Of a DNA stretch of 64,000 nt, positions 33,269-45,530 are shown in pieces. Below the pieces are notes generated by a model. The model was not told the DNA's origin. It did not search any database and saw only the letters and a program-made list of their open reading frames with translations. Position 1 is the stretch's first letter. Each line of letters begins with the position of its first letter. The position numbers were made by a program, and so were the translations under genes. Location of the stretch: the NCBI GenBank assembly GCA_027579435.1, contig JANBPK010000717.1, positions 163,937 through 227,936 of the forward strand, written 5' to 3'. Source of the DNA: Candolleomyces eurysporus (taxonomy: Eukaryota; Basidiomycota; Agaricomycetes; Agaricales; Psathyrellaceae).

Positions 33269-35387
33269 ATGAAGGTCGCGGTCGTTGGCTCAGGAGTTTC
33301 TGGCCTCGCAGCAACATGGGTGCGTACTAGTCCCATCGTTCACAAGATGCTTGGAAGTTGGCATTGACTCCNGATCTCAAGCTATTGAATGAGTATAGCG
33401 ACCATGAAGTACATCTATACGAGTCGGACTCGAGGCCNGGAGGTCACGCCAATACTGTTAAATATTATCCCCCTGGCAAAACCGAGGGTGTAGATGTTGA
33501 TACGTGCGTAACANTNGTCCTCGCTCGAANAATCCTTNTAACGTNAACTACAGGGGCTTNGTAAGAACTTTGTTNNGCAAAACATTNGCNCTCTCTGAAT
33601 NCTCTTTAGATTGTCTGCAATCCACCAACGTATCCCAACTTCTTGCGTTTCGCTGGTCTGNACGCCCCCAAAGGTCCCAACGACACCGGGGTCAAAATCG
33701 TTCCAACGGAAATGACATTTAGCGTGTCCCGAAACGAGGGAGAACTTGAATGGGCAGGCAAGAATCCGTTGACGGTCTTCTGCCAACCTCGTCGCCTATT
33801 CGACCCGCAAATGTGGAGGATGTTGTATGATGTCTTTCGTTTCAACGCGTGCTCACTAAGGGTACTGCTTCAAGATTCCTCCTCGGAAATGTCAATCGGA
33901 GAATACTTGACAAAGGAGAAGTATTCCCCGGCCTTCAGGGATAACTATCTCATCGTGAGTTCTTTATGGTTGTCTCCAGTACCCTCTTTTGACATCGGAC
34001 GTAGCCTATGACTGCTGCTATATGGAGTACACCCCCAGGCAAATGTTTTCTCGACTTCCCTGCCAGAACTTTGGTAAGTCGCAAATTTACCATGGCGATC
34101 TACTCGACCGACTCTGAACTTTTCACCAGATCCAATTCATGTACAATCATCACCTACTTCAAATCATAGGAAAACCATCATGGCTCACGATCGAAGGCGG
34201 AAGTCACAACTACGTNAATAAAATTATTTCCAAACTTCCNGAGNCGCAGCTACACCTCGACACCCCCATCGTATCTGCCACAACCCACCAAANAACCGAT
34301 TCCTCTCGGCAGAAAATCGTTCTAAAGACGGAGGGAGGTGACGAGGCCGAGTACGATCATGTCATTTTCGCCTGTCACTCCGATACTGCCCTTGAAATCC
34401 TGAAGGCTGGGAACATAAATCCGGAGGAAGCCCGAATTCTTGGTATGTTTGAATGGAACAAGAACNAAGTAGTTCTCCACTCCGACCCTACNGTGAGTTT
34501 CCCTGATCAACACCTGCAATTCGCTACGTCTGATGCCGTATATCAGCTCATGCCTCGAAGTCGTATGGCTTGGTCGTGCTGGAATTATCTCACCACCACT
34601 ACGAACACGTCTGAGAAGAGTGCCGGAGGGGAGGTTGATCGAGTTTCTTTGTACGTTTCCCGTTCGTCCTCGTAANCTTACCGAGCTGACAGGAATTACA
34701 GAACCTGTATGTTTANCTCCCAATCTCTGCCGACTCGGTCCTGACCACGTTGATTGTAGATGGTATGAACGACCTTCAGCACGTTTCAGAAGAACGATGG
34801 GGACCGGTCCTCATCACCCTCAACCCGCCATTCCATCCCGCTTCAGACAAGACGTTCGGCTGGTGGAAGTACGACCACCCTGTTCTTGATGGGAAGGTAA
34901 TGCATCCTCTTACNATCCANNCTCACATTCGTTTTCCCTNATNCACAAACNCTNTNGNNTANNGNNGNCCGTCCAAGCNCAAAATGAGATGCACAAAATC
35001 CAGAACAAACGCTCCATCACCTTCGCAGGCGCCTACCTCAAATACGGCTTCCACGAAGACGGCTTCACCTCAGGTCTCCTTGCAGCATGCGCAATCGATG
35101 AAGANGATGGCGAATTTCCAACGTTCTCCCCGGAATCGGAGTCANCAGATACTCATAGCATGANGATACCGGTCAAGGCAAAGACAGTCAGACCGCCTTT
35201 TGATATCCAGTNCGCTGATCACCACTTGATGNTTCGTCGGAATGGTNTGGGTGGGTTTAGAGGGCTGGTGGTGACCGTGTTCGATTTGCTCGAGTTCTCT
35301 GGACTGAGAGCTTTGGTGGGTCTAGCCGGGTCTCTTGTCCTCTGTGCTTGCAGATTNCTTCTGGGANTGCAAAATCTCTCTTCTTAG
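33269..35387 (+). CDS. FAD/NAD(P)-binding amine-oxidase-like oxidoreductase
   Basis: Exon 1 gives the Rossmann dinucleotide motif MKVAVVGSGVSGLAATW. Later exons give NEYSDHEVHLYESDSR with PGGHANTVKY, NPPTYPNFLRFAGL, MTFSVSRNEGELEWAGKNPL, MTAAIWSTPPGKC, DFPARTL, IQFMYNHHLLQIIGKPSWLT, AEYDHVIFACHSDTALEIL, LMPRSRMAWSCWNY, ITLNPPFHP, and ITFAGAYLKYGFHEDGFTSG. This matches the predicted NAD/FAD-binding proteins often placed next to cyclopropane-fatty-acid synthases. The exact reaction is not known for the fungal members. The C-terminus ends in a hydrophobic segment (ALVGLAGSLVLCACR), so membrane association is possible. Ns are frequent between 33500 and 35350. Its 3' part was copied into the tandem duplication at 40.8 kb. 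Confidence 0.75.
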
Positions 35388-38300
35388 CATGCTGCCATAN
35401 CNTGTCGTTCCAAGAATGCCTTCAGACGCAGATAGANTAGAGGAAAATTCGCTATCAATTCATCCAANTTCTTCTTTTCCNTACGTGTACATGCCACAAT
35501 GATATCACGNACGACCATTGGCCGAGTAAGGTGGGTTGTTAACGACGACGTTTCCAACACCACCATCATAGACTGCNTCGAGCTTCAACTGTAGTTGTGG
35601 AGAAATGGTTACGTTCGCCCTCATGGCCCAGAGNGCAACAGCCACCGTGCTACAGAAAGGAAGGTTTTGTGAGCACGCGAGTGAGGATGNCAACAACCGA
35701 GAATGCACGTACTTCTCTCCGCGGTAATCAAGGATGCCTTCGTGCACAGGGAACTTGGCTTGAGGACTATGAGAAAGTTCAACGTGGTCAAGCGCATGCC
35801 ACACCCCAAGGACGTACTTATCACTTACCCTAGGTTCGCAATCCGCTTGCCCATCATCCACCCATTAACGAACAGGAAAGCTCTGTACGACTGGCCCAGC
35901 GGTTCCTCAAAGTTGAACGAAAGCATAACGTCCAGCTCTTTGGGAATGTCGAGTTTGAAGGTCGTAACGAAGAAGCCAACACCGGCAGCACGGTCAGGCA
36001 GTCCATCGGAGAGGTTACGCTGCGTCCACCCTGCCGTAGAGAAACCTGGGAGATGCCAACCCTGGCGCTCGCCATACAGACCACCTTCGTTGAGGATCCC
36101 GCGAACCTTATCTGGGAAGCTATCGAGACCACGTTGAGCTGCCTTGATTATATGGGTGAGGTGTATAGAATAGTTGACTTACTTGCGATAGCCGCCTACT
36201 TTGCCCTGAACCCTCCACTCTCCAAACGTTCCATTCAGCAATCGGAACCCACGTACTCCGCGAGGGCTCTTGGAGGTGTCCCCGTTATATGTTCCATAAT
36301 CCGTTTGGTTGAGACCCATATTGTCTTGAACGATGGTAATGACGTTATCCTGGTTGGGGCGCACAGCTCCAGAAGGGAAGGTGAACCTGTCGTCGGTCTC
36401 TTGGATGATCCTGCGGTTGTTGGTCGAGCTGTCGAAACAAGGGCATGTNGAATGAGGTACAGCGGTATGAGGGGAAGCTGTGGATAGCTTACTTTCCAAA
36501 TGAGGTTCCCAAAAAGGCGTCATTCAACCATACACTTGCGGCAAACGCTNTAGATGGTGGGCGTTNACTCGACTTTNGAGTGTACGAGGATAGAAAGGCG
36601 TACCTGTGCCGCCATTGATAGATAGATTAACGCTCCTCTCGTTCCCAGTGGCACGGAAATGGCCTCTCCAAAGGACAACGTTCTCACAGCTAGGTCGCAG
36701 GGGTCAGCGACAGTCTGCCACGAAGATAGAAAGAAACATTNCTTACAATCCGTAATCACACCCGTACAACACCCNTCCATCACCATAATACGGCTTATAT
36801 GGTATGTTAGTCCTCGTACGGTTCGCCAACGTCCAGGCACGGTCGTCAAATCCCCGCCCAACTTCAGGCAAACTGTCTCGGTACCTCCACCCAGTAAGCT
36901 GTGGGATCTCCAGGCGCGTTAGNGAAGCCCTNGGCGCAACCCTTCCAACAAACACACTCCCTGCAACACTCGAAATAGCCTCGGCCGCTTGCAAATCCGG
37001 AGACACATCTTGACCATTCCACGAAAGCCTGCGAACACCCTTGGGAATCCCGATAATGCTCAGACGNACATCGGACTTGAGGTCTCCACGTAGTGCCAAC
37101 GTNTCGCCATTGAGCGTAGCGTCCCTAACGAGGTACGGCCCTCCGACAAGGATGGACTGGTTCGTTCCGATACCCCAGAAATTGCGGAATGGGTCAGATT
37201 CTGGGCCGGCGATAACCGGGGACCAGAACGACGCGACCGTCTGGGTATCCGCGAACAAGACTANCTGNGTNTCNGAGTCGNGGATAGTGACGAGACCTTC
37301 NATTCCNCTCAAGAAGNTTATCGTGCTCGCTCCGTTGTCTGCGTCCTCTGTAGTTTTGACGAAGGATGATGACGCTTGTAGCTTGTTCGGGGTTCCGCTA
37401 GGAATGAAGGTCGATTCGTGATCTTGGTTGGAATCGCCGTAGAGGAGTAGTACATCACGGCCAGCGATNACACCCGCATAGAATATCTGGGCAGTGGAGT
37501 AAACCAATGTCGAGGCACCGAAGGTGTAATCAGTGATGATGACCTTGGATTGTCGTCCTCCGAGGGTAATTGTTTCGGCGAGCCGAGGAATTTGCACCCG
37601 ACCGAAGCTAGTGGTGACGTTNAGCAGGAAGGTCGCTGTTGCACTTCAAAAGCGCAAGAANTTCAGTGTCAGTCGCTNTGCTNNTCATTGNAGGAGAATG
37701 GAGCACGACGTACTTGGACGTGGAATCCCTGTGACGAGCAATATAGAAAGTGGCATTNACATCTGGGTTTTTGAGCAGGGTGATAAANACTGCTGGGTTG
37801 GAGGAGACTTGGAGGCCACTCGAGCTNTCNGAGAGTCGACTTGTTTTGTAGAATTCTGGCGAACTGCGAATGAACAGGCCCTGCCTCTTGAGTTCATCGA
37901 ACTTTGGACCAAGCTCCCGAGATTCAGTNATCTGAAACGATATTCCACATCAGTCGCTGTTCTAGATACCAAAAAGCTAGAAGCGTACTGAAGCACCGTA
38001 ATCGTAAGAAGTGTACACTCCGGGGTGAGGGCTTCCACCCCATGACGTACCACTACGAGACATCAAATGAGTGAGTCTGCAATTATAAATATGGGGTACT
38101 TCATGCTCACCCATAGAACATGTAGTAATTGATCAATTTTGCATTGCTCGCCCACAGCTGAAGGTTGAAAACGGACATGAAATTGGGTCCAGTCAAAATC
38201 CTGCAGGCGTCAAATCCTAGGAGANGGTTGAGATTGACAACAAAGGAGGCGAAATGGGGTGTTTACACACCAGGTGCAGTGGGTCCCCAAGCATCGAATG

Positions 38301-40790
38301 AGCCACCTTGGAATTCTAGAGCACAGGGAGCCTAAATCACCGGGATACTTTCGATTAAATAAAGCACTGACCTGGGATATAGAAAGGTTGCGACGGATTT
38401 GTCGTTTGATGGTGTTGGTGATANTCAGTGGCTACAGGGCTCCATCTGAGTGGGTTCGAGCAATCAAATCCTTGAGGGTAAGAGTCGAGCCTGAAGATCA
38501 ATCCCTTTNTCAACACTACAGANGANTCAGACAAGTANNAATCNTACCCCCAAAGGTCAACAGCGCCCTATCCATTGGTCAGGTAGGAAGCNATGAAATC
38601 NAATCATCAGAACTCACAGTCCCATTNACAAAACTCTTTCCACCTCCAAAATCNTTGTAGGTTAGCGGNACGTTGATTTTTGAAGCACGATAGAAGTCGA
38701 CGAGGTCTTGGTAATACCCAGCATGGGTTGGGTACCTATTAGTGTACTCGTTGTCGATNTGNACAGCTACGAGAGAAATGGTGAATAACCCCAATGAATN
38801 NTTGAGGATNGTAATCACTCACCGATCACTGGCCCTCCTGAGGAAATCTGGTTCGGAACGGTAGCATCGATNACACCTTGAATATACTCTCTCCATGCTG
38901 CTCTCCAACTGGTATCATTTGTTCGCAATCTNCCAGCGACTTCGCTCGTTGCCCAATGTGCGATACCCCCNGCAGTCGTTTCAGCGTTGATGTACTGCAN
39001 AAAGATGTCAGGAAAATAGNATGAANAGGTNTTTGCNTTGAANTCTTACAGGGCCTGGAGATATGAGTTAGTAGGGGTGATAGGATATACGAACATTTCT
39101 CATATACCTGGTCGAAGGACAATCCATATCCCCGCTTCCTTTGCCGCGTCGTACAAAGGNTGCAGNGCCCTGTAACTTCCAAAATCAACAACGTCTGGGG
39201 CAGGGTTGGTCAAACCCATATGAAGATAGACACTAATAGCATTGAGGCCCGCTGCTTTCGCTTTCTGGAGGATGTCAGGCCACAGAGACGGGACNGGCAA
39301 CCGGAAAGTGTGGAATTCGCCTGAACTGAGGCAAATATTATAACGAGCAATTATAGAATAACAAAAAGCAGTATCGTACTGGAGAAAGACCCTCTGTCCT
39401 TTGAGAATCAGGGTGTAGTTGTCGAACTGGACGTCTGGTGTAATGGCGGACGCTTCGACNGGACCCGTAATAGCTTCCTCCTGGGCCGGNACAGGCTCCG
39501 CTTTGGGCACCAAAGAACGCACATAGCCCCGGCNAGCCACCAGGTTACCTAGNGCGGNNCCTACTTCAGGCCCAAATGCCCATAGGGTCGTAAAGACCAG
39601 AAAGATGGAGGCAAGGCAAAGGCAGAGCTGAGTTCGAGCAGGNAGTTGGGTCTCCTTCTCTAACATGACAGGACGGGTTCCTCTTCTCTTCCCNGAATCG
39701 CGCTTTTCAACGAAAAACCCTCGGTTCTCGACATAGTCGCTATTCACTTTCCCCGTCTTCTGAAAGTCCGTCTTCTGTTCTCCTGACCACTGAGGAGNAG
39801 TCCCATGACTGGGCTCCATTGCGAAAGAAGAGAAGAGAGCGAGGTCGTGAGCAGAAGTAATAGGCAATTATGGCACGAAGCAAACACAGTATTGCATGTA
39901 GCGGACCGCTGGCGCTGTGGTATGGTGCAAGCTGAACATCCTAAATGGTTGGGAAGCGAAGTGGAGGACGTAATGGGGAAGCCTTGCTGGCCGACTGTGA
40001 GAACTTTCCTCATCTTCTACCATCATGTCGGTTGCCTCGTCATAGTCTGAACGTCCTCCTCGTCGCTGATGCTCNCCAGCAAGGCTCTGACGAAAGGTCT
40101 GCAGGTTATCCAAGCCCTGGGATTGAGTTTCCTCGCCTGGCGTGACAGGTCCAATGACGAACCGTCGACTGGCTCCAGTATGGTCCTCAGGTGNTGCCGG
40201 GTTCTGGAACTTACTCTGGACTCTGGGACGTCGGAGGCCGCCGTTTACGCGTCACAGAACCGCCCACACGCTGGAACCTCGCTTACAGNTCGGCGGCGAG
40301 TCGACGTGCTTCNCAAAATCCTAGTGTNNCACCCTCCCTGGCCGTTAATCACTGGATGCGGATTTCAGCCCCGGGTGCTATCATGAACACTTCCAAAGTT
40401 TCAAGGCTCGTCCAGGGAATTCCTCCCGACTTGAAGANTCAACTTTCAGTAACAAACCTTAACATCCCCTTGAACTTCAAGTATATCTCCCAACACAGAT
40501 GTAAATCATAGCACCCAAATTTCCTGCCTTTCACCACCAAACCTTTCTGGACCATACGCGCTATGGTTTGGGGGAGCTCAGGCTCTCTCCAAACGAACCA
40601 AATCTACGCGTTCGTCCTTGCGGCATATCCTCGGCCATAACGGAACAGCTCTCAATCGTCGTCTCAACAAAGGTGCACCTCGGACCGGAATTTCTTTCGC
40701 GTTTTCCTCAGCGACGCCTAAACCTGATCTGGTGCATCGTTCACTAGTTGGCGCCACGATCTTCATGAGTCTTTCTTAACCTCTCTGATG
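34546..40790. repeat. Tandem duplication unit A (oxidoreductase 3' part plus GH35 gene)
   Basis: Unit A runs from CTCATGCCTCGAAGTCGTAT inside the oxidoreductase through beta-galactosidase 1 and its upstream flank to GCGCCACGATCTTCATGAG. The start of unit B at 40841 repeats the same CTCATGCCTCGAAGTCGTAT. This places the left breakpoint within a coding exon and makes the duplication head-to-tail. Confidence 0.7.
35505..39666 (-). CDS. GH35 beta-galactosidase 1 with N-terminal membrane anchor
   Basis: A multi-exon minus-strand gene. The N-terminus (MLEKETQ) leads into one hydrophobic segment, LCLASIFLVFTTLWAFGPE, which could be an uncleaved anchor or a signal peptide. The GH35 barrel follows: VQFDNYTL, SGEFHTFRL, NAISVYLHMG, IWIVLRPG, the acid/base Glu in QIDNEYTNRYPTHAGYY, and the nucleophile Glu in EFQGGSFDAWG. 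C-terminal beta domains end NVVVNNPPYSANGR. The family removes terminal beta-galactose from polysaccharides and oligosaccharides, usually outside the cell. An in-frame extension upstream to 39795 exists, but the copy-2 start supports 39666. Ns are dense here and mostly replace bases. Both catalytic Glu residues are visible, so activity is likely. Confidence 0.8.
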
Positions 40791-40840
40791 TAGATCGCTT
40801 TCCTCCCTATGTCAATGGCTAATACCGTCCACGGTAGCTC
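39667..40840. other. Upstream flank of beta-galactosidase 1, no supported gene
   Basis: The stretch aligns in pieces with 45531-46700 upstream of copy 2 (for example CTGTTCTCCTGACCACTG and ACGCGT-ACAGA-CCGCCCACAC). The part at 40540-40760 keeps patches such as GCGGCATATCCTCGGCCA and GTCTCAACAAAGG, shared with 46430-46670. That could be a decayed gene of unknown type, but no intact frame is common to both copies. Confidence 0.4.
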
Positions 40841-41200
40841 ATGCCTCGAAGTCGTATGGCTTGGTCGTGCTGAACCTATCTCACCAACACCACACCTGAG
40901 ACGAGGGCAGATGGTGATGTTGATCTTGTTGCTTTGCGGCCCAGACAAGACATTCGAGTGGTGGAAGTAATATCATATTACCACGATATCAGTCAAGACG
41001 AAGAGTGTCGGACCTCCTTTCAGTATCCAGTATGCTGACCATCACTTATTGATTCGTCGCAATGGCTTTTGTGGGTCCGGAGGGATGGTAGTAGCCATAT
41101 ATGATTTGCTTGAGGTCTCAGGATTGGGGACTTTGGTTGTTCTGGCTGGGTCTCGTGTCCTGTGTGCTTGTAGATTTTTTTGGGACTGCCAAAGTTCGCG
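40841..41200 (+). pseudogene. 3' fragment of the FAD oxidoreductase
   Basis: It begins exactly at coding sequence found inside the intact gene (34546) and ends with the gene's C-terminal hydrophobic segment (GTLVVLAGSRVLCACR). Middle parts present in the parent are deleted and frames are lost. It is the left end of duplication unit B. Confidence 0.75.
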
Positions 41201-41308
41201 TCGTGATATACAAGTACAGATACTCGTTCCAAGAACATTCGTTATAATCAATCCAATCCAAATTCTTCCTTTCCTATGTGGTGTGCATACCGGCCAAATG
41301 CGATGATA

Positions 41309-44300
41309 TCATGTACGACCTTCGGGCGAGTAAGGTGGGTTGTTAACGACGACGTTTCCAACACCACCATCATAGGCTGCGTCAAGATTCAGCTGTAGCT
41401 GAGGAGAAACGGTTACGTTCGGCGTCATGGCCCAGAGGGCAACCGCCACCGTGCTGGAAATAGACATAAAAGGAGAAGCCGACAGAGATGTCAGAGAGAG
41501 GAGGGAGGCTATCGTAAGCACGCGAGTGATGTTAGCAACAACAGAGAAACGTACTTCTCTCCCCGATAATCAAGAATGCCTTCGTGTACAGGGAACTTGG
41601 CTTGGGGGCTATCGTACAGGAAATTTTCAATGTGGTCAGGTGCACCCCACATCCCGGGTATGCATTTATCACTCACCCCAAATTCGCAATACGCTTGCCC
41701 ATCATCCAACCATTAACGAATAGGAAAGCTCTATATGGCTGGCCTAATGGTTCCTCAAAGCTGAACGAAAGCATAATGTCCAACCCCTGAGGTATGTCGA
41801 GGTCGAAGGTCGTGACGAAGAAGCCAACGCCGGCTGCACCGTCAGGCAGCCCATCGGACAGGTTACGACTTGTCCATCCTTCGGTGGAGAAACCTGGCAA
41901 ATGCCACCCCTGGCGCTCTCCGTACAGGCCGCCTTCGTTAAGGATGCCGCGAACTTTGTCTGGGAAGCTATCAAGACCACGTTGAGCTGCCTTGATTGCA
42001 TGGGTGAGGTACATGGAGAATAATCAACTTACTTGCGATAGCCCCCTACTTTACCCTGAACCTTCCACTCTCCAAAAGTTCCATCCAAAAGTCGGAATCC
42101 TCGAACTCCACGAGGGCTCTTAGAGGTATCTCCGTTGTAAGTCCCATAATCTGTTTGATTGAGACCCATGTTATCCTGAACAATGGTAATGACATTATCT
42201 TCATTCGGACGCACAGCTCCAGAGGGAAAGCTGAAGGTGTCGTCGGTTTCTTGGATAATATTGCGGTTATTGGTCGAACTTCCAAAAGAAAACAAGGACA
42301 TATGAGAGAGTGATCATGGTATAAAGTGACATTTCGAACGGCTTACTTTCCAAATGAGGTGCCCAAGAAAACATCGTTCAGCCATACACTCGCGGCGAAG
42401 GCTATGGAGGATGATCGATTATCCTTGCATATTCAGGTCAATACCACGGAAGGAAAGCATACCTGTCCCGCCATTGATGGATAAATTGACGCTCTGCTCG
42501 TTCCCGGTCGCGAGGAAATGGCCCCTCCAAAGGACGACGTTTTCACAGCTGAGTAGGACGGGTNAGTAGCGAATTGTGACTACGAAGGAGATAGAAGGAA
42601 CCATAACTTACAATCCATAATCGCACCCGTACAACACCCTCCCGTCTCCATAATACGGCTTATACGGGATGTTCGTCTCCGTACGGTTCGCCACCGTCCA
42701 AGCGCCGTCATCAAATCCCTGGCTAACTTCCGGTAAGCTATCTTGGTACTTCCACCCNACGAGCTGCGGGATCTCCAAACGCGTCAGTGAGGCCTTGGGT
42801 GCCACCCTCCCNACAAATACACTCCCTTTAAAACTCGAAATCTCCTCAGCCGCTCGCAAATCCGGAGAAACATCTTGGCCGTTCCACGAAAGCCGTGTCA
42901 CGCCTTCAGGGATCCCAATGACAGTCAACTGCACGTCGGACTTGAGGTCTCCACGTAGGGCCAAAGTATCGCCTTGGACCGTAGCGTCCCGAAGGAGATA
43001 CGGACCTCCAACGAGGATCGATTGGTTCGTTCCGATGCCCCAGTAATTGCGGAACGGATCAGTTTCGGGGCCAGAAATAACCGGGGACCAGAACGACGAG
43101 ACTGTTTGGGTATCCGCGTACATAACCAATTGTGTATCTGAGTCGTAGTAAGTCGCAAGACCCCTGGCTCCCCTCAGGGAGGTTATCGTGGTCGTTCTCG
43201 CTCCATTTTCTGCGGCATCTGTGGTCTTAACGGAGGATGATGACGCTTGTAGCTTGTTCGGGGTTCCGGTAGCGATGATAGTTGTTTCGTGGTCCTGACC
43301 AGAATCGCCATAGACGAGCAGGACATCCCGACCAGCGATCACGCCTGCATAGAATACCTGGGTAGTGGCATAAAACAATAGCGAGGAGGAGCCGAAGGTG
43401 TAATCGGTGACGATGACCTTAGACTGTCGTCCCACAAGGGTGATGGATTCGGCGAACCGAGGAATTTGCAGAGTACCAAGGCTCGTGGTAACATTCAGCC
43501 GGAAGTCCGCTGTTGCACTTCAAAAGCGCAAGAACTTTAGTGTTAGTCATTGTGCCCTTTGTTGGAAGTGAATGTAGCGCGACATACTTGGACGTGGAAT
43601 CCCTGTGACGCGCGATATAGAAAGTAGCATCCACATCTGGATTCTTGAGCTGGGTGATAAATACGTCCGGATTAGATGAGAGCTGGGGACCACTCGAGCT
43701 GTCGGAGACTCGATCTGTCTTGTAGAACTCTGGCGAGCTGCGAATGAAAATGCCCTGACGCTTAAGCTCATCAAACTTTGCACCGAGCTCTCGAGATTCA
43801 GTGATCTGCAAAACGTAATTCCAGGTCAGTGGTTTCGAAGATCGAAAAGCCAGGAACGTACCGATGCACCATAATCGTAAGAAGTGTATACGCCAGGGTG
43901 AGGGCTACCACCCCATGAAGTGCCACTACGAAAATCAATGGGTGAGGTCGCAATGGGAATCGTAGGGCATTTCATGCTCACCCATAGAACATGTAGTAAT
44001 TGATCAGCTTTGCATTACTCGCCCACAGCTGAAGGTTGAAAACGGACATGAAGTCGGGTCCAGTCAAGATCCTGCAGGCATCAAATCCTAAGGGATATTG
44101 AGAGTAGGGGAGCGGCCAAATGGGCTGTTGACATACCGGGTGCGGTAGGGCCCCAAGCGTCGAATGAGCCACCTTGGAATTCTAAAAAACGAGAACTCAG
44201 TCACTGGAACTCTCGACTGCAACAACAGCATCGAACCTGGGATATAGAAAGGCTGCCACGGATTCGTCTCTTGGTGATGCTGGTGATAGTCTGTGACAAC

Positions 44301-45530
44301 AGGACTCCATCTGAGTGGGTTAGAGCAATCGAAGCCTTGAGGGTAAGAGTCGAGCCTGGAGATCAAACCTCTTTAATGAAACGGCAGACAAATCTAATGA
44401 GTATAGACTCCCGTACCCCCAGAGGTCAACAGCGCCCTAGCCATTGATCAGGTACGAAGCAATGGAATCCAAATAGTGGAACTCACAGTTCCATTGACGA
44501 AGCTCTTTCCACCTCCGAAATCGTTGTAGGTTAGCGGCACGTCAATTTCCGAAGCGTGATAGAAGTCGATGAGGTCCTGATAATACCCGGCATGGGTCGG
44601 GTATCTATTAGTGTACTCGTTGTCGATCTGAACAGCTGCGAAAGGAATGATGAATATGTGTTCCCAGTAAATTACTGAGGACGGCAATCACCAATCACCG
44701 GCCCTCCTGAGGAAATCTGGTTGGGAACGGTAGCATCGATGACACTTTGAATATATTCTCGCCATGCTGCTCTCCAACTGGTGTCATTTGTTCGCAATCT
44801 GCCGGCAACCTCGCTCGTCGCCCAATGCGCGATACCCCCGGCAGTCGTTTCAGCGTTGATATACTGCGGCGAAATGTCAAATAAATAAAATGAATGGGTT
44901 ACTGCGTCGAAATCTTACAGGACCTGCAAATACGAGTTAGTGAGGGTGACAGTAGATAGGAGCATTTCTCATATACCTGGTCGAAGGACAATCCATATTC
45001 CGGCCTCCTTCGCTGCATCATACAATGGCTGTAGCGCCCTAAAACTTTCGAAATCGACAACACCTGGGGCAGGGTTGGTCAAGCCCATATGAAGGTAGAC
45101 ACTAATAGCATTGAGACCCGCTGCTTTCGCTTTCTGGAGGATGTCAGGCCACAAAGAAGGGACTGGCAACCGGAAAGTGTGGAATTCGCCTGAACTGAAA
45201 AGGAAGTTTGATAAAGATTATAGAATGACAAGGAACAGTATCGTACTGGAGAAAGACTCTCTGGCCTTTGAGAAACAAGGTATAGTTGTCGAACTGGACG
45301 TCTGGTGTAATGGTGAATGCTTGAACAGAACCTGTGATAGCTTCCTCCTGGGCGGGGGCAGGTTCTGCCTTGGGTACCAAAGAACGCACATAGCCCTGGC
45401 TAGCTGCCAGTGCGCCAAACGCGGTGCCTACTTCAGGTCCAAATGCCCATAGGGTCGCATAGACTAGAAAAATGGAGGCGAGAAAAAGACGGAGTTGAGT
45501 ACGAACAGGCAGTTGCGTCTCCTTTGACAT
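41309..45530 (-). CDS. GH35 beta-galactosidase 2 with N-terminal membrane anchor
   Basis: Tandem paralogue of beta-galactosidase 1 with few Ns, so motifs read clearly. MSKETQLPVRTQLRLF leads into LASIFLVYATLWAFGPE. Then come VQFDNYTLFLKGQRVFLQ, SLWPDILQKAKAAGLNAISV, IWIVLRPG, the acid/base Glu in QIDNEYTNRYPTHAGYY, DFGGGKSFVNGTV, DSYPQGFDCSNPLRWSPV, the nucleophile Glu in EFQGGSFDAWG, and INYYMFYGGTSWGG. The C-terminal beta domains include GRQSKVIVTDYTFG and end VVVNNPPYSPEGRT. All catalytic residues are kept. The start could also be an in-frame ATG at 45554. The protein should act at or outside the cell surface on galactose-containing sugars. Confidence 0.85.
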
